A stretch of 64,000 nt of DNA from Flavobacterium sp. CG_23.5 (GCF_017875765.1 NZ_JAGGNA010000001.1:1077001-1141000), one strand, 5' to 3'; positions 17,037 to 27,259 are shown, counted from the first letter of the stretch. Notes: generated by a model from the sequence alone, not told the origin. Program-made: numbers and translations.

Positions 17037-18692
17037 ATGACAAAAAAAATCAATCTTTTTGCTAACCTTAAATCCGATTTCGCGTCTGGTTTAGTGGTTT
17101 TTCTGGTGGCGCTACCATTGTGTTTAGGTATAGCAATGGCGTCTGGAGCACCATTATTTTCGGGAATAATTTCAGGTATTATAGGTGGAATAGTTGTGGG
17201 CTATCTGAGTAAATCACATTTAAGTGTCTCGGGTCCAGCAGCAGGTTTAACCGCTATTGTTCTTACGGCGATTACTGATTTAGGTGCATTTGATATTTTT
17301 TTAACTGCGGTTTTTATTGCGGGTTTAATCCAATTAGCGTTGGGATTTATCAAAGCGGGAACTATTTCAAATTATTTTCCAACTAATGTAATCGAAGGAA
17401 TGCTGGCCGGAATTGGAATTATTATTATTCTGAAACAATTGCCGCATGCCTTTGGTTATGACAGTGATTTTGAAGGAGATCAAGCCTTTTTAGAATTAGA
17501 CGGAAGCAATACATTTTCTGCATTACTGGCTGTTTCTAATTATATCCAATTGGGTTCCATTATAATAACGGTACTTTCATTACTAATTTTAATTGCCTGG
17601 GATAAGGTTCCTTTCTTAAAAAAATTAAAATTAGTACCTGGAGCTCTTATAGCAGTAGTTGTTGGTGTTGTTTTAAACGAGATTTTCACATCATCCGGAA
17701 GCTCTTTGGCTATAGCCACAGAACATTTAGTTTCATTACCAGTTCCAACGACTTTGGAAGAGTTTAAACAAATAATTGTCACCCCTAATTTTTCTGGAAT
17801 TACGAATTCCAAAGTTTGGGTCGTTGCCTTTACTATAGCAATTGTTGCCTCGATTGAAACCCTATTAAGTGTTGAAGCAGCGGATAGAATGGATGTCCAG
17901 AAACGGTACACCGATACCAATGCGGAATTAAAAGCGCAAGGAATTGGAAACATGGTGAGTTCTCTATTAGGTGGTTTACCATTAACATCTGTAATTGTAC
18001 GTACATCAGCAAATAGTAATTCGGGCGCCAAATCCAAAATGTCTGCCATTATCCACGGTATTTTGTTATTGGTAAGTGTTGTAACTATTCCATTAATATT
18101 GAATAAAATTCCATTGGCAACATTAGCAGCCATATTACTATTAGTAGGATACAAACTTGCTAAACCATCCATATTTAAGCACTTTTGGGAAAAAGGAAAA
18201 TATCAATTTGTTCCTTTTATTGCCACATTATTGGCAGTAGTATTTACTGATTTATTAAAAGGAGTGGCTTTAGGAATTATAATTAGTATCATATTTGTTT
18301 TAAAAGGGAACCTGAAACGTGCCTATAATTTTAGAAAAGAAGAATATGCGGACGGCGATGTTATTCATATTGATTTAGCACAAGAAGTTTCTTTTTTGAA
18401 TAAAGCTGCAATAAAATCTACGTTGAATGATATTCCAGAAAATTCAAAAGTAATTATAGATGCAAAAGACACTGTTTATATAGCACATGATATTTTGGAT
18501 TTAATCCATGAATTCAAAACCACAAGAGGTAAAGATTATAATATTAAAGTTAAACTTAGAGGTTTTAAAAAAGCTTATCAGCTAGAAAATACTGAAGAAA
18601 CGCCAAACAAAGTTACTTTTGAACATTATTATGATGCCGCTAAAAGAAAAACAGTCAAAAGAGAGATCCTTACTGAGGACTTTATTGAGTAA
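17037..18692 (+). CDS. SulP family anion transporter (probable bicarbonate transporter)
   Basis: An inner membrane carrier of the SulP/SLC26 family, 551 residues. The N-terminal domain begins with the family signature DFASGLVVFLVALPLCLGIAMASGAPLFSGI and has about 10-14 membrane segments. The region around residues 275-330 (SIETLLSVEAADRMD, then GIGNMVSSLLGGLPLTSVIVRTSAN) is characteristic. A short STAS-like domain ends the chain (about 440-540, VIIDAKDTVYIAHDILDLI). A beta-carbonic anhydrase 80 bases downstream argues for bicarbonate rather than sulfate as substrate; this is inference from context. It is probably co-transcribed with both neighbours. Confidence 0.92.
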   Translation: MTKKINLFANLKSDFASGLVVFLVALPLCLGIAMASGAPLFSGIISGIIGGIVVGYLSKSHLSVSGPAAGLTAIVLTAITDLGAFDIFLTAVFIAGLIQLALGFIKAGTISNYFPTNVIEGMLAGIGIIIILKQLPHAFGYDSDFEGDQAFLELDGSNTFSALLAVSNYIQLGSIIITVLSLLILIAWDKVPFLKKLKLVPGALIAVVVGVVLNEIFTSSGSSLAIATEHLVSLPVPTTLEEFKQIIVTPNFSGITNSKVWVVAFTIAIVASIETLLSVEAADRMDVQKRYTDTNAELKAQGIGNMVSSLLGGLPLTSVIVRTSANSNSGAKSKMSAIIHGILLLVSVVTIPLILNKIPLATLAAILLLVGYKLAKPSIFKHFWEKGKYQFVPFIATLLAVVFTDLLKGVALGIIISIIFVLKGNLKRAYNFRKEEYADGDVIHIDLAQEVSFLNKAAIKSTLNDIPENSKVIIDAKDTVYIAHDILDLIHEFKTTRGKDYNIKVKLRGFKKAYQLENTEETPNKVTFEHYYDAAKRKTVKREILTEDFIE

Positions 18693-18772
18693 TTAATTTT
18701 AATGAAATCACTTTTAGTAGTGCTTTTAGAACACGCAAAAATGAGATTCTCAAATTTAAAAAAAACAAAAAA

Positions 18773-19408
18773 ATGAGCGATTTTTATAAAAAAATATTAG
18801 ATAACAACAAAAAATGGGTCGAAACTTCTCTAGCCAAAGATCCCAATTATTTTGAAGATTTAGCTAAGGGACAAACACCCCCATTATTGTGGATTGGATG
18901 TTCAGACAGTAGAGTTCCTGCTAATGAAATTGTAGGGGCTAAACCAGGCGAAGTATTTGTACATAGGAATATTGCCAATATGGTAGTGCATAGTGATATG
19001 AATATGTTGAGTGTATTAGATTATGCTGTAAATGTTTTGAAAGTAAAACATGTGCTTGTTTGCGGTCATTATGGTTGTGGAGGTGTAAAGGCCGCCATGG
19101 GAAATGATTCAATTGGAATCATAGATAATTGGATTCGACATATAAAAGATGTTTATCGTTTACACGACGAATACTTAAATTCAATTACTGATGAGACGGA
19201 ACGCTTCAATGCTTTTGTTGAAATTAATGTAAAAGAACAAGTTTTCGATTTAGCTAAAACATCAATTGTTCAAGCAGCATGGAGAAACGGGCAAGATTTA
19301 ACACTTCATGGTTGGGTTTATGGACTGAATTCTGGATTTGTAACTGATTTAAATGTGAATATAAGTTCAGAGAAAGATTTAGACGAAGTATATCAGTTGA
19401 GATTCTAA
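18773..19408 (+). CDS. can: Beta-class carbonic anhydrase
   Basis: Zinc enzyme that interconverts CO2 and bicarbonate. The 211 residues show the full active site: Cys43, Asp45 and Arg47 in GCSDSRVPA, and His99 and Cys102 in CGHYGCGG. Tight dimer features such as VHRNIANMV are present. It follows the SulP transporter in the same direction and is closed by a strong terminator. The pair would supply bicarbonate for carboxylases, such as the acyl-CoA carboxylase encoded at 23.5-27.3 kb. Confidence 0.96.
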   Translation: MSDFYKKILDNNKKWVETSLAKDPNYFEDLAKGQTPPLLWIGCSDSRVPANEIVGAKPGEVFVHRNIANMVVHSDMNMLSVLDYAVNVLKVKHVLVCGHYGCGGVKAAMGNDSIGIIDNWIRHIKDVYRLHDEYLNSITDETERFNAFVEINVKEQVFDLAKTSIVQAAWRNGQDLTLHGWVYGLNSGFVTDLNVNISSEKDLDEVYQLRF

Positions 19409-19410
19409 AA

Positions 19411-19438
19411 AAAAAATCGCCTTCGGGCGATTTTTTTT
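19411..19438 (+). terminator. Terminator after carbonic anhydrase
   Basis: ATCGCC-TTCG-GGCGAT hairpin with a stable TTCG tetraloop, followed by a T run. It starts three bases after the stop codon. Confidence 0.92.
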
Positions 19439-19811
19439 ATTATTAAACCAGACTACCAAAAAAAAAATAAACAATAATTTAATATGCAATATTTGATTGT
19501 AAACTTCATACTGCTTGAAATAAAGATTATAATTGTTTTTGTTAAATTACTGGCTGCAGCAAATTTCTGTATACTAAAATTGTTATTTGTATTTCTTGCA
19601 AAAATTGGTACGCTATAATTTTTTGATACTTCTATTTCTATAGCAATTTAAAGCCCAACATAGAAAATTTAAAGCCTGCTTAGCCACTTGCATAAACATC
19701 ATTAACCTCCATTAATAACTAATACTTCAACAAATGGTCTGCTATTAACTTTGTTTTCTATTCGATAATTGTTGATTTCATATTCATAATTTTTTTTATT
19801 CAAATCTCAGA
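19439..19811. other. Non-coding decayed stretch
   Basis: No intact gene. A short minus-strand open stretch (about 19702-19787, reading YRIENKVNSRPFVEVLVING) may be part of a further gene remnant that I cannot identify. The rest shows only short frames with stops in every phase. Confidence 0.4.
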
Positions 19812-19920
19812 CTACTCTCCTCCATAGCCTGACTTTTTTGTTCCTTCAAAACGAATCCTAGAATCCGATTGTGCTGATGAGTTTATAAAAATATTTCCCG
19901 CTTCATTTTTTCTGTCTAAA
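19812..19920 (-). pseudogene. C-terminal remnant of a succinate-semialdehyde/aldehyde dehydrogenase
   Basis: On the minus strand the frame reads NEAGNIFINSSAQSD, then RIRFEGTKKSGYGGE and a stop. This matches the C-terminal signature of NAD(P)-dependent aldehyde dehydrogenases of the succinate-semialdehyde type (usual pattern: SGNVFIN, then SDPRLPFGGxKxSGYGRE). The key positions have drifted (PFGG replaced by RFEG). Only about 36 codons remain and the catalytic part is gone. Its lost 5' half would have run into the space now held by the aminotransferase remnant. Confidence 0.7.
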
Positions 19921-19982
19921 TGTTGGCGTTTTCACAATCTTCCGCCTAAATACCAAACGAAGAAACTCGATTAAAATGGAGC

Positions 19983-20746
19983 TTGGATTCGGTAGAAAGA
20001 ATCATTCGTTATGAAGGTGGACATACTATTGCTGCCTTTATTTTTGAAGGCGAAAGCGGTTCGTCAGGTTGCTTACATTATCCAAATGGATACTTGAAGG
20101 GCATCAAAACCTTATTCGAAAATACGATATTTTGTTTATTGCCGATGAAGTGATGAGCGGCTTTGGAAGAACGGGAAAGTGGTTCGGTTTTGAGCATAGT
20201 GATATCATTCCGGATATGATTTGCATGGCAAAAGGTTTGACTTCCTCTTATCTTCCTCTGGGCTGTCCGATGGTTTCAGATAAAATCGCCGCAAAATATG
20301 GCGATTCTCCTTTATGGATTGGCTTAACATACAACCCACATCCGGTAGCGTTAGCCGCTTCATCGGCGGTAGTAAACATTTATGAAACTGATAATCTAAT
20401 TGCAAACACCAATAAAATAGGTGCTTTTATGGAAAAGAGAATCAACGAATTGCGTACCCAACATCCATCAATGGGCGATTTTAGAACTAAAGGATTATTG
20501 GGATGTTTAGATGTTATAAAAAGCCGAAAACCGTATGAATTAATGGCACCTTTCAATGCCAGCGCAAGTGAAATGGAAATCATGAACAAAGTGGGTGCCA
20601 AATTGAGAGAATTAGGACTGTACACCTTTGTTCGTTAGGGTTACATCTTTATTGCTCCGCCATTATTGATTAATGAAACTCAAATAGACGAAAGTTTAGC
20701 CATTATTTCTGAAGCGTTAAAAATAGCCGACGAATATGTAAATTAG
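19983..20746 (+). pseudogene. Broken class III aminotransferase (omega-aminotransferase/GABA transaminase type)
   Basis: PLP-dependent class III aminotransferase remnant of about 250 codons. The first part reads VERIIRYEGG, AAFIFEGESGSSG and LHYPNGY. A one-base loss in the A run at 20106-20109 then shifts the frame, and the protein continues RKYDILFIADEVMSGFGRTGKW and MAKGLTSSYLPLG (PLP-Lys region). A TAG at 20636-20638 stands where the family has Trp (FVR-stop-GYIFIAPPLL). The same frame then runs to a normal stop at 20744-20746. The N-terminal 40% is missing. With the aldehyde dehydrogenase tail next to it this was probably a GABA or beta-alanine degradation locus. The uninterrupted frame 20069-20638 should not be annotated as a functional enzyme. 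Confidence 0.85.
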
Positions 20747-20799
20747 AATATTTATTGTTATAAGAAAGAGCTGTCACCTTCAAACAACGCTTTCTTATC

Positions 20800-22983
20800 T
20801 CAGTTTTTATTAAAATCTGTTAACATTTTTTTTAGTTTATTTTTTTCTTTTACTTTAAAAAAACCATCTAATAATTCAAATATTTTTTCTTTATTTAAAG
20901 GTTTCGTAATATAATTTTTAAACCCTAAATTCAGTATCATTTCTTTATCTTCGGCTGATGAATATGCCGTTTGAGCTATTACAATTAAATCTGGATTCGT
21001 TTTTTTTATAATTTTAAAAGCATCCAATCCATTCATTACCGGCATTTTTACATCCATAAAAACCAAATCAATATCGGTATTTACCCTACAAATATCGACG
21101 GCTTCTTGACCATTTTTGGCTCGAAGAATTGTATAATTTCTTAATTGCAAAATTTTCTTTAATAACAAGAAATTTATATTATCGTCCTCCGCAATCAAAA
21201 TTGTCTCATTTCCTAAATTATGATGAAAACTGTTAGTCGTTTTAACCTTGATTTTCTTTTCTGATTCATCAAAAACTAAAGGTATTTTAAATCGAAAAAT
21301 TGAACCTTTCCCAAATGAAGAGTTTACGGTAATTGAACCTCCTAACATTTCAATATAAGCTTTAGAAATAGCCAAGCCTAAGCCTAAGCCACTTGAGTCG
21401 GCATGAAACTGATCTTCAACCCTTAAAAACCGATTAAAAATTACTTTGAGATTTTTTTCGTCAATTCCTCTTCCGGTATCTTTAACCATGAAAGTAACGG
21501 TTCCGTCATTATCATTTACCGCATAACCAAAGGAAATGGAACCTTCATCTGTAAATTTAATTGCATTTGCTATCAAATTTACAAGAATTTGCTTTAACTT
21601 AGTTTCATCTGTAAGTAAATACTTTTCAATTGGATTGGAACATTCAATAATATGAAAATCAATCTGTTTTTCTTTTGGAATGGTGACTTTGATTGTTTCA
21701 TATAATTCCCGAATGCATTTATTGAGGTTGATACCCTTATATTTTGGCTTAATTTGATGTGCATCAATTTTAGACATTTCAATAAGATCCTCAATAATAG
21801 AAACCAGATTATTACCGCTTTTATTAATAATTTTCAAATATTCTGATTTTTCATTTTCATTTAAATCAGGATTGCTTAACAAATCACTAAAACCAATGAT
21901 TGCGTTCATTGGTGTTCTAATTTCGTGTGATAAATTAGCTAAAAAAGAAGACTTGAGCTTATCGCTTTCCTCCGCTTTATGTTTAGAAATTTCCAATTGC
22001 TTTCTTTGATTACTATTTTCTTCAAAAAGATTCCCAATATATCCAAACTCCCCTTTTATTCTTTTCAGACTAGCAATAGCAGATCGACTTCCTGTTTCCA
22101 AAATACTCGTTATCAATTTCAAAGGATTGTAAACCCAGCGCTTGGTGTAATAAAGACAAATTAAAATATTAAATATCGAAGCAATTATAACTATGAAAAG
22201 AATCTCTTTCGTATTTTTAAAATTCAGATTAAAAACTCTTTTAAAAGTTAATTTTGAAACCTCTTTATTATTCCAATCCTTCAAACCTAAATTTATAGTA
22301 ACTGCATCTTTTGCAACAGGACTTATGTAACTATTTTCTGTTAGACTTACCTTGGAACTACTAATTTGGTCAAGTTTCTCAAAAAAATCTTTATCTAAAA
22401 GCCTAGCCATAAAGAAATAACCAGAAGGATTTGACTTATTTTTTTTTGGATCGTTTGAAGGATGAATTGTTCCGCCAAAAACTTCCACAATTCCTTCTGG
22501 AATTTTCATATAAAACCGAGTGAGTTTAGACTTATAAAGTTTTAGCATCACCTCTTTCGGAATAAAATTAATTGTTTTAATCTTCGTCGATTTCGTTTTA
22601 TTAATCAATTGGTTGCTTAAATCATATACCCCAACATAATCCATTTTATAAGTTTCAAATTGGCTTGCCACATTCTTATTATACCACTTTTTATCTTTTG
22701 TTTTAGTAAATTTAACCAATCCGTCCCAAAATGTAACATCAATAATTGTAGCTGTGGGTGTTTCCGAATTAAGTTTGAAAAGTGAATTAACTTCATTTTC
22801 ATACTGATTAAATGTTCTTTTATAAAATTGCTTTTCTTCTTTAATGGTGTAAAGATAAAGTGAAACATAAAGTAACAAAAAGAATAAACTTGTAGAAACA
22901 ATCAGTAATAAAAGCTTATAGTAGGTATTAATAGTACCGATTTTTTTCATAATACAAGGTGGTATTTGGGGAACTAAATGCAT
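20800..22983 (-). CDS. Hybrid sensor histidine kinase/response regulator with CHASE4-type sensor
   Basis: A 727-residue membrane sensor. TM1 is at about residues 20-42. A periplasmic region of about 220 residues contains DVTFWDGLVKF, KWYNKNVASQFETYKMDYVGVYD, typical of CHASE4. TM2 is at about 258-278. HisKA follows with SHEIRTPMNAIIGFSDLL (His353). HATPase shows NLIANAIKFTDEG, DTGRGID and GLGLGLAISKAY. A C-terminal receiver domain (about 592-712) carries LVFMDVKMPVMNG and FKNYITKPL. No Hpt domain is present, so a separate Hpt protein would be needed for a full phosphorelay. The frame starts at 22983, but the Met at 22950 (MKKIGTINTYYKLLLL) is a plausible alternative start. It stands alone next to the decayed locus. 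Confidence 0.9.
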   Translation of the reverse strand: MHLVPQIPPCIMKKIGTINTYYKLLLLIVSTSLFFLLLYVSLYLYTIKEEKQFYKRTFNQYENEVNSLFKLNSETPTATIIDVTFWDGLVKFTKTKDKKWYNKNVASQFETYKMDYVGVYDLSNQLINKTKSTKIKTINFIPKEVMLKLYKSKLTRFYMKIPEGIVEVFGGTIHPSNDPKKNKSNPSGYFFMARLLDKDFFEKLDQISSSKVSLTENSYISPVAKDAVTINLGLKDWNNKEVSKLTFKRVFNLNFKNTKEILFIVIIASIFNILICLYYTKRWVYNPLKLITSILETGSRSAIASLKRIKGEFGYIGNLFEENSNQRKQLEISKHKAEESDKLKSSFLANLSHEIRTPMNAIIGFSDLLSNPDLNENEKSEYLKIINKSGNNLVSIIEDLIEMSKIDAHQIKPKYKGINLNKCIRELYETIKVTIPKEKQIDFHIIECSNPIEKYLLTDETKLKQILVNLIANAIKFTDEGSISFGYAVNDNDGTVTFMVKDTGRGIDEKNLKVIFNRFLRVEDQFHADSSGLGLGLAISKAYIEMLGGSITVNSSFGKGSIFRFKIPLVFDESEKKIKVKTTNSFHHNLGNETILIAEDDNINFLLLKKILQLRNYTILRAKNGQEAVDICRVNTDIDLVFMDVKMPVMNGLDAFKIIKKTNPDLIVIAQTAYSSAEDKEMILNLGFKNYITKPLNKEKIFELLDGFFKVKEKNKLKKMLTDFNKN

Positions 22984-23430
22984 TTAACCTATTTCTTTTA
23001 ATAAAAATTAATTGTTTATATTAAAATAATATGTTAAATTACTGGCGCAAGTTAATCTTTTTAATTCAAAAAATATAAACTTGTTTATAAAGCTTTATTT
23101 TCTGCAAAACCGCTACTTTTTAATTAGTCAATATCATCTTTTTCATCTTGATTAATACAATGCTAACTTCAACGCAGGCGCAGAAACTTTAATGGCGCCA
23201 TCGAAGAATCTCAAAATAAAAATCTCAAAAAAATATTTGAAATTGAAAGAAAAAGTAAATTTGAATGAAGGCTGATTCTTGCAAAAATAAATTAATGGAT
23301 TTGAAGTTCTATCTTGAAAAATGCAATTTTAAAAATGGTATTAAAAATAGTCTTTGTATACGTTATAATAAATTAAACTATCAAGAAACCGTTGAAGAAA
23401 AAAAAAGTAAAGTCTAAAAAATAAAACTAC
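22984..23430. other. Intergenic region without supportable gene
   Basis: About 450 bp, AT-rich. A 40-codon plus-strand frame (23295-23417) has no recognisable features. A short minus-strand stretch near 23165-23225 (reading FFDGAIKVSAPALKLALY) may be a gene scrap, but I cannot name it. The left end probably holds the kinase promoter. Confidence 0.4.
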
Positions 23431-23457
23431 AAAAAAACCAGCCTTTTCAGCTGGTTT
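23431..23457 (-). terminator. Terminator of the acyl-CoA carboxylase operon
   Basis: Stem AAACCAGC / GCTGGTTT with a 7-nt loop, followed by T on the minus strand. It lies 22 bases beyond the carboxylase beta stop. Confidence 0.85.
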
Positions 23458-23478
23458 CTGCATTTTTATACTAAAATA

Positions 23479-25020
23479 CTACAAAGGAATATTTCCGTGT
23501 TTTCTTTTAGGAGTTACACTTTCTTTATTTTCGAGCATACTGAAAGCTTTTATCAATTTGCGTCTCGTGTCTTGCGGTAAGATTACTTCATCAACAAAAC
23601 CACGTTGGGCTGCTGTGTATGGATTAGCAAACAAATCGGCATATTCGGCTTCTTTTTCCAATAGTTTGGCTTCGTGATCTTCGGCTTCGTTGATTTCTTT
23701 TTTGAAGATAATTTCACTGGCTCCTTTCGCCCCCATTACAGCAATTTCAGCAGTTGGCCAGGCAAAATTCATGTCGGCACCAATGTGTTTCGAGTTCATA
23801 ACATCATAGGCACCACCATAGGCTTTACGAGTAATAACGGTAACTCTTGGCACCGTCGCTTCGCTCAAAGCATATAATAATTTGGCACCATGTACGATAA
23901 TTCCATTCCATTCTTGATCCGTTCCTGGTAAAAAACCTGGCACATCTACCAAAACCAACAATGGTATATTAAAGGCATCGCAAAAACGGGTAAATCTTGC
24001 CGCTTTAATCGAACTTTTTACGTCCAAACAACCTGCTAAAAACATTGGTTGATTGGCTACAATTCCAATGCTTCTTCCTCCCAGTCTGGCAAAACCCACA
24101 AGGATATTTTCGGCATAGTTTTTATGAATTTCGAAAAACGAATCTTCATCAATAATCCCACCAATGACGCTAAGCATATCATAAGGTTTATTTGGATTAT
24201 CAGGAATAATATTCGATAATTGCTCCCGTACCTCATCACCTAATTCATAAGGCAAATTGTGTGGCGTTTCTTTATTGCTTTGTGGCAAATAGCTCAACAA
24301 TCGTTTTAAATCTTCTAAACATTCCACATCATTTGTCGAAGTACAATGAGCCACACCAGACTTGGTAGAATGTGTGCTTGCTCCACCTAGTTCCTCCGAG
24401 GTTACGGTTTCATTGGTTACGGTTTTCACCACATTCGGACCGGTTACAAACATGTAACTGGTGTCTTCGACCATCATCGTAAAATCAGTCATCGCAGGAG
24501 AATAAACGGCTCCACCGGCGCAGGGTCCCATGATAGCTGAAATTTGTGGAATCACTCCCGAAGCTTGTACGTTTTTAAAGAAAATATCAGCATAACCGCC
24601 CAGTGAACGAACCCCTTCTTGAATACGTGCTCCACCAGAATCGTTTAATCCAATCATTGGCGCACCCATTTTGACTGCCATATCCATTATTTTACAGATT
24701 TTTTCAGCATGCGTTTCCGACAAAGAACCTCCAAAAACAGTAAAATCCTGAGCGAAAATGTAAACCAATCTACCGTTTATGGTTCCATATCCTGTGATTA
24801 CACCGTCTCCATAATACAACTCTTTATCCATACCAAAATCAGAGGTACGGTGTGTAACTAACATCCCTATTTCTTCAAAAGAGCCTTCGTCCATCAAATA
24901 CTCAACCCGTTCTCTGGCAGTTAATTTTTTGTTGGAATGTTGCTTTTCAATACGTTTTTTACCGCCACCCAAATGAGCTTCGGCAATTTTATTGTTTAAT
25001 ACTTTTATTTTAGACTCCAT
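23479..25020 (-). CDS. Acyl-CoA carboxylase, carboxyltransferase subunit (propionyl-CoA carboxylase beta)
   Basis: Transfers the carboxyl group from carboxybiotin to an acyl-CoA, probably propionyl-CoA giving methylmalonyl-CoA. The 513 residues fit the fused beta subunit of PccB type rather than the split AccA/AccD. Both crotonase-fold halves are visible: [24 protein letters not shown], then [16 protein letters not shown] (N-terminal CT), and [26 protein letters not shown], then [21 protein letters not shown] (C-terminal CT). It is last in the order BCCP, biotin carboxylase, carboxyltransferase, all on the minus strand. Confidence 0.94.
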   Translation of the reverse strand: MESKIKVLNNKIAEAHLGGGKKRIEKQHSNKKLTARERVEYLMDEGSFEEIGMLVTHRTSDFGMDKELYYGDGVITGYGTINGRLVYIFAQDFTVFGGSLSETHAEKICKIMDMAVKMGAPMIGLNDSGGARIQEGVRSLGGYADIFFKNVQASGVIPQISAIMGPCAGGAVYSPAMTDFTMMVEDTSYMFVTGPNVVKTVTNETVTSEELGGASTHSTKSGVAHCTSTNDVECLEDLKRLLSYLPQSNKETPHNLPYELGDEVREQLSNIIPDNPNKPYDMLSVIGGIIDEDSFFEIHKNYAENILVGFARLGGRSIGIVANQPMFLAGCLDVKSSIKAARFTRFCDAFNIPLLVLVDVPGFLPGTDQEWNGIIVHGAKLLYALSEATVPRVTVITRKAYGGAYDVMNSKHIGADMNFAWPTAEIAVMGAKGASEIIFKKEINEAEDHEAKLLEKEAEYADLFANPYTAAQRGFVDEVILPQDTRRKLIKAFSMLENKESVTPKRKHGNIPL

Positions 25021-25229
25021 CTGTTGTCATTTATTATTTTCTGGATTAAGTAAAGTAATTTAAAAAAACGAAACACATAGATACATAGATTTTAACCCTT
25101 TAGAATAAAGACGTTTCACTTATTCATAGACTTCATAAGCTATGTGGAAAAATAATTTTCTATCTATCTTTTTTTACAAACATTTTAAGACTAGCTTTTT
25201 CTATGTTTCTATGTGGTAAGATTTTATCA

Positions 25230-26669
25230 TTAAATTGGTAAGCGTACGATTTTTTGATCTTCAAAATACTGTTTCATAGCCACGAGAGCTGCGATTTCGG
25301 CTTCTTTAGCCATTTGGTTTTTCAACACATCCGCATTGTAATATTTTTTTACAAAATGAGTATCGAAATTTCCGGAGCGAAAAGCTTCATGTTCAAAAAC
25401 GAATTTCCCGAAAGGCAACGTCGTTTGCACCCCTTCGACATGGTAACCATCAATCGCTTTGATCATCAACTGAATCGCTTCTTCACGAGTTTCTCCATAC
25501 GTGATAAGTTTGGCCAACATTGGATCATAATAAATAGGAATATCCATGCCTTGTTCAAAACCGTTATCGACACGAATATTTTCGCCCACAGGCAATTGAT
25601 ATACATCTAAATGACCTACACTTGGTAAAAAATCATTCATTGGGTCTTCGGCATAGACTCTCAATTCTAAAGCGTGTCCTTTGATTTGTAAATCTTCCTG
25701 TTTAATGATTAATTCCTCACCTCTGGCCACTCTGATTTGCAATTCAACTAAATCGGTTCCTGTAATCCATTCCGTAACGGGATGTTCTACTTGCAATCGC
25801 GTATTCATTTCAAGGAAATAGAAATTATTATTTTCATCCAATAAAAATTCTACCGTTCCCGCTCCTAAATAATCACATGATTTGGCAACCAAAACAGCTG
25901 CTTCACCCATTTTTTTTCGCAATTCCGGCGTTAAAACCGAAGATGGCGCTTCTTCAATCACTTTTTGATGACGACGCTGGATGCTGCATTCTCTTTCGAA
26001 TAAATACAAAATATTTCCGTGACTGTCTGCCATCACTTGAATTTCTATATGTCGCGGTGAAGCCACATATTTTTCAATAAAAACAGAACCATCACCAAAA
26101 GCAGCAATTGCTTCGCTAATCGCTCGGTTCATTTGAGATTCAAAATCACTTTCGCTTTCTACCACACGCATTCCTTTTCCACCACCACCTGCCGAGGCTT
26201 TAATTAGAATAGGAAAACCAATTGCTTTTGCAGCTAACTTTGCTTTTTCAATATCCGTAATCGCTTCGTCTACACCGGGAACCATTGGAATATTATATTC
26301 CTTAACCGCATCTTTAGCCGCTAATTTACTTCCCATAACTCTAATGGCTCTCGATTTAGGACCAATAAATATGATGCTGTTTTTTTCACACTCTTCGGCA
26401 AAATCAGCATTTTCGCTCAAAAATCCATAACCCGGATGAATCGCGTCCACATTTAAGGATTTGGCTACTTCTATAATTTTGCTTCCTAATAAATACGATT
26501 GACTCGAAGGTGCTTCTCCAATCCAAACCGCTTCATCGGCAAATTTTACGTGAGGTGCATTTCGATCAGCTGTCGAATAAACTGCAACCGTTTTAATGCC
26601 CATTTTTTGTGCGGTTTTCATCACCCTGATGGCAATTTCCCCTCTATTGGCAACTAATAATTTTTTCAT
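25230..26669 (-). CDS. accC: Biotin carboxylase subunit of acyl-CoA carboxylase
   Basis: ATP-grasp enzyme that carboxylates biotin on the carrier subunit. The 479 residues start KKLLVANRGEIAIRVMKTAQKMG. The ATP-binding loop is KASAGGGGKGMRVV. The active-site region is FLEMNTRLQVEHPVTEW, preceded by the KVIEEAPS motif. The C-terminal biotin carboxylase domain (RVYAEDPMNDFLPS) is complete. The order BCCP-AccC-carboxyltransferase in one direction, with gaps of 104 and 209 bases, marks a dedicated acyl-CoA carboxylase rather than the housekeeping acetyl-CoA enzyme, though it could serve both. Confidence 0.94.
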   Translation of the reverse strand: MKKLLVANRGEIAIRVMKTAQKMGIKTVAVYSTADRNAPHVKFADEAVWIGEAPSSQSYLLGSKIIEVAKSLNVDAIHPGYGFLSENADFAEECEKNSIIFIGPKSRAIRVMGSKLAAKDAVKEYNIPMVPGVDEAITDIEKAKLAAKAIGFPILIKASAGGGGKGMRVVESESDFESQMNRAISEAIAAFGDGSVFIEKYVASPRHIEIQVMADSHGNILYLFERECSIQRRHQKVIEEAPSSVLTPELRKKMGEAAVLVAKSCDYLGAGTVEFLLDENNNFYFLEMNTRLQVEHPVTEWITGTDLVELQIRVARGEELIIKQEDLQIKGHALELRVYAEDPMNDFLPSVGHLDVYQLPVGENIRVDNGFEQGMDIPIYYDPMLAKLITYGETREEAIQLMIKAIDGYHVEGVQTTLPFGKFVFEHEAFRSGNFDTHFVKKYYNADVLKNQMAKEAEIAALVAMKQYFEDQKIVRLPI

Positions 26670-26773
26670 TTTTTATTTTTTAACCGCAGATTCGCTAATT
26701 TTTAATGCTATTACAATCAATTGCTTTGAATAATTTACCATTCATTTTTAAATTGCGAATTATCGGTATTTTA

Positions 26774-27259
26774 TTATTCGAATTCAATTAACAACTGTCC
26801 TTTATCTACTGCATCTCCCATAGCAACCGAAATCGATTTGATAACGCCATCACGCGGAGAAAGGAAACTATTTTCCATTTTCATAGCCCCAAGAATGATT
26901 AAATTGTCGTTTTCTTTTACTTCTTGACCCACCACAACACTAATTTCCAGAATTAGTCCAGGCATAGGTGCTTTAATGAAGTTTACTTGTTTGGTGAGTC
27001 CAACTTCAAATCCCATTTCCTTGATAAGAATATCCAATGGATTTGAAATCACTACAGTGTAGCTGTTGTTGTTTACCTTAACGGTATAGCTTTTTTGATT
27101 GAAATCAGAAGTTACGATCTCCGCTTTATAAGGTGTATTTTCATGCAGTATATGAAATTTATTTGTTTCCACCGATACCGCATCTAGTTGTGAAACACTC
27201 TTCTTTTCAACATCAAAATGAAAAGTGTCATTTACATTTACTTTATAACCAATACTCAT
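26774..27259 (-). CDS. Biotin carboxyl carrier subunit of acyl-CoA carboxylase
   Basis: Carries the biotin that shuttles between the two catalytic subunits. The biotinyl domain is at residues 92-161, with the biotinylation site Lys127 in LGAMKMENSF; the usual first residue E of EAMKM is G here, a common variant in this subunit. The N-terminal part (residues 1-90) is a small beta domain such as those found in propionyl-CoA-type BCCPs. The length (161) and position as first gene of the three-gene set agree. Confidence 0.92.
   Translation of the reverse strand: MSIGYKVNVNDTFHFDVEKKSVSQLDAVSVETNKFHILHENTPYKAEIVTSDFNQKSYTVKVNNNSYTVVISNPLDILIKEMGFEVGLTKQVNFIKAPMPGLILEISVVVGQEVKENDNLIILGAMKMENSFLSPRDGVIKSISVAMGDAVDKGQLLIEFE

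Noticed and set aside
17540..18172. 210-codon antisense frame in the SulP gene
   Set aside because: It lies wholly within a well-supported transporter gene and has no recognisable features.
20069..20638. A 189-residue aminotransferase as a functional gene
   Set aside because: It lacks the N-terminal part, starts within a frameshift and ends at a TAG in the middle of a conserved segment.
23295..23417. 40-codon frame before the carboxylase terminator
   Set aside because: No signal, domain or convincing context; AT-rich DNA often gives such frames.
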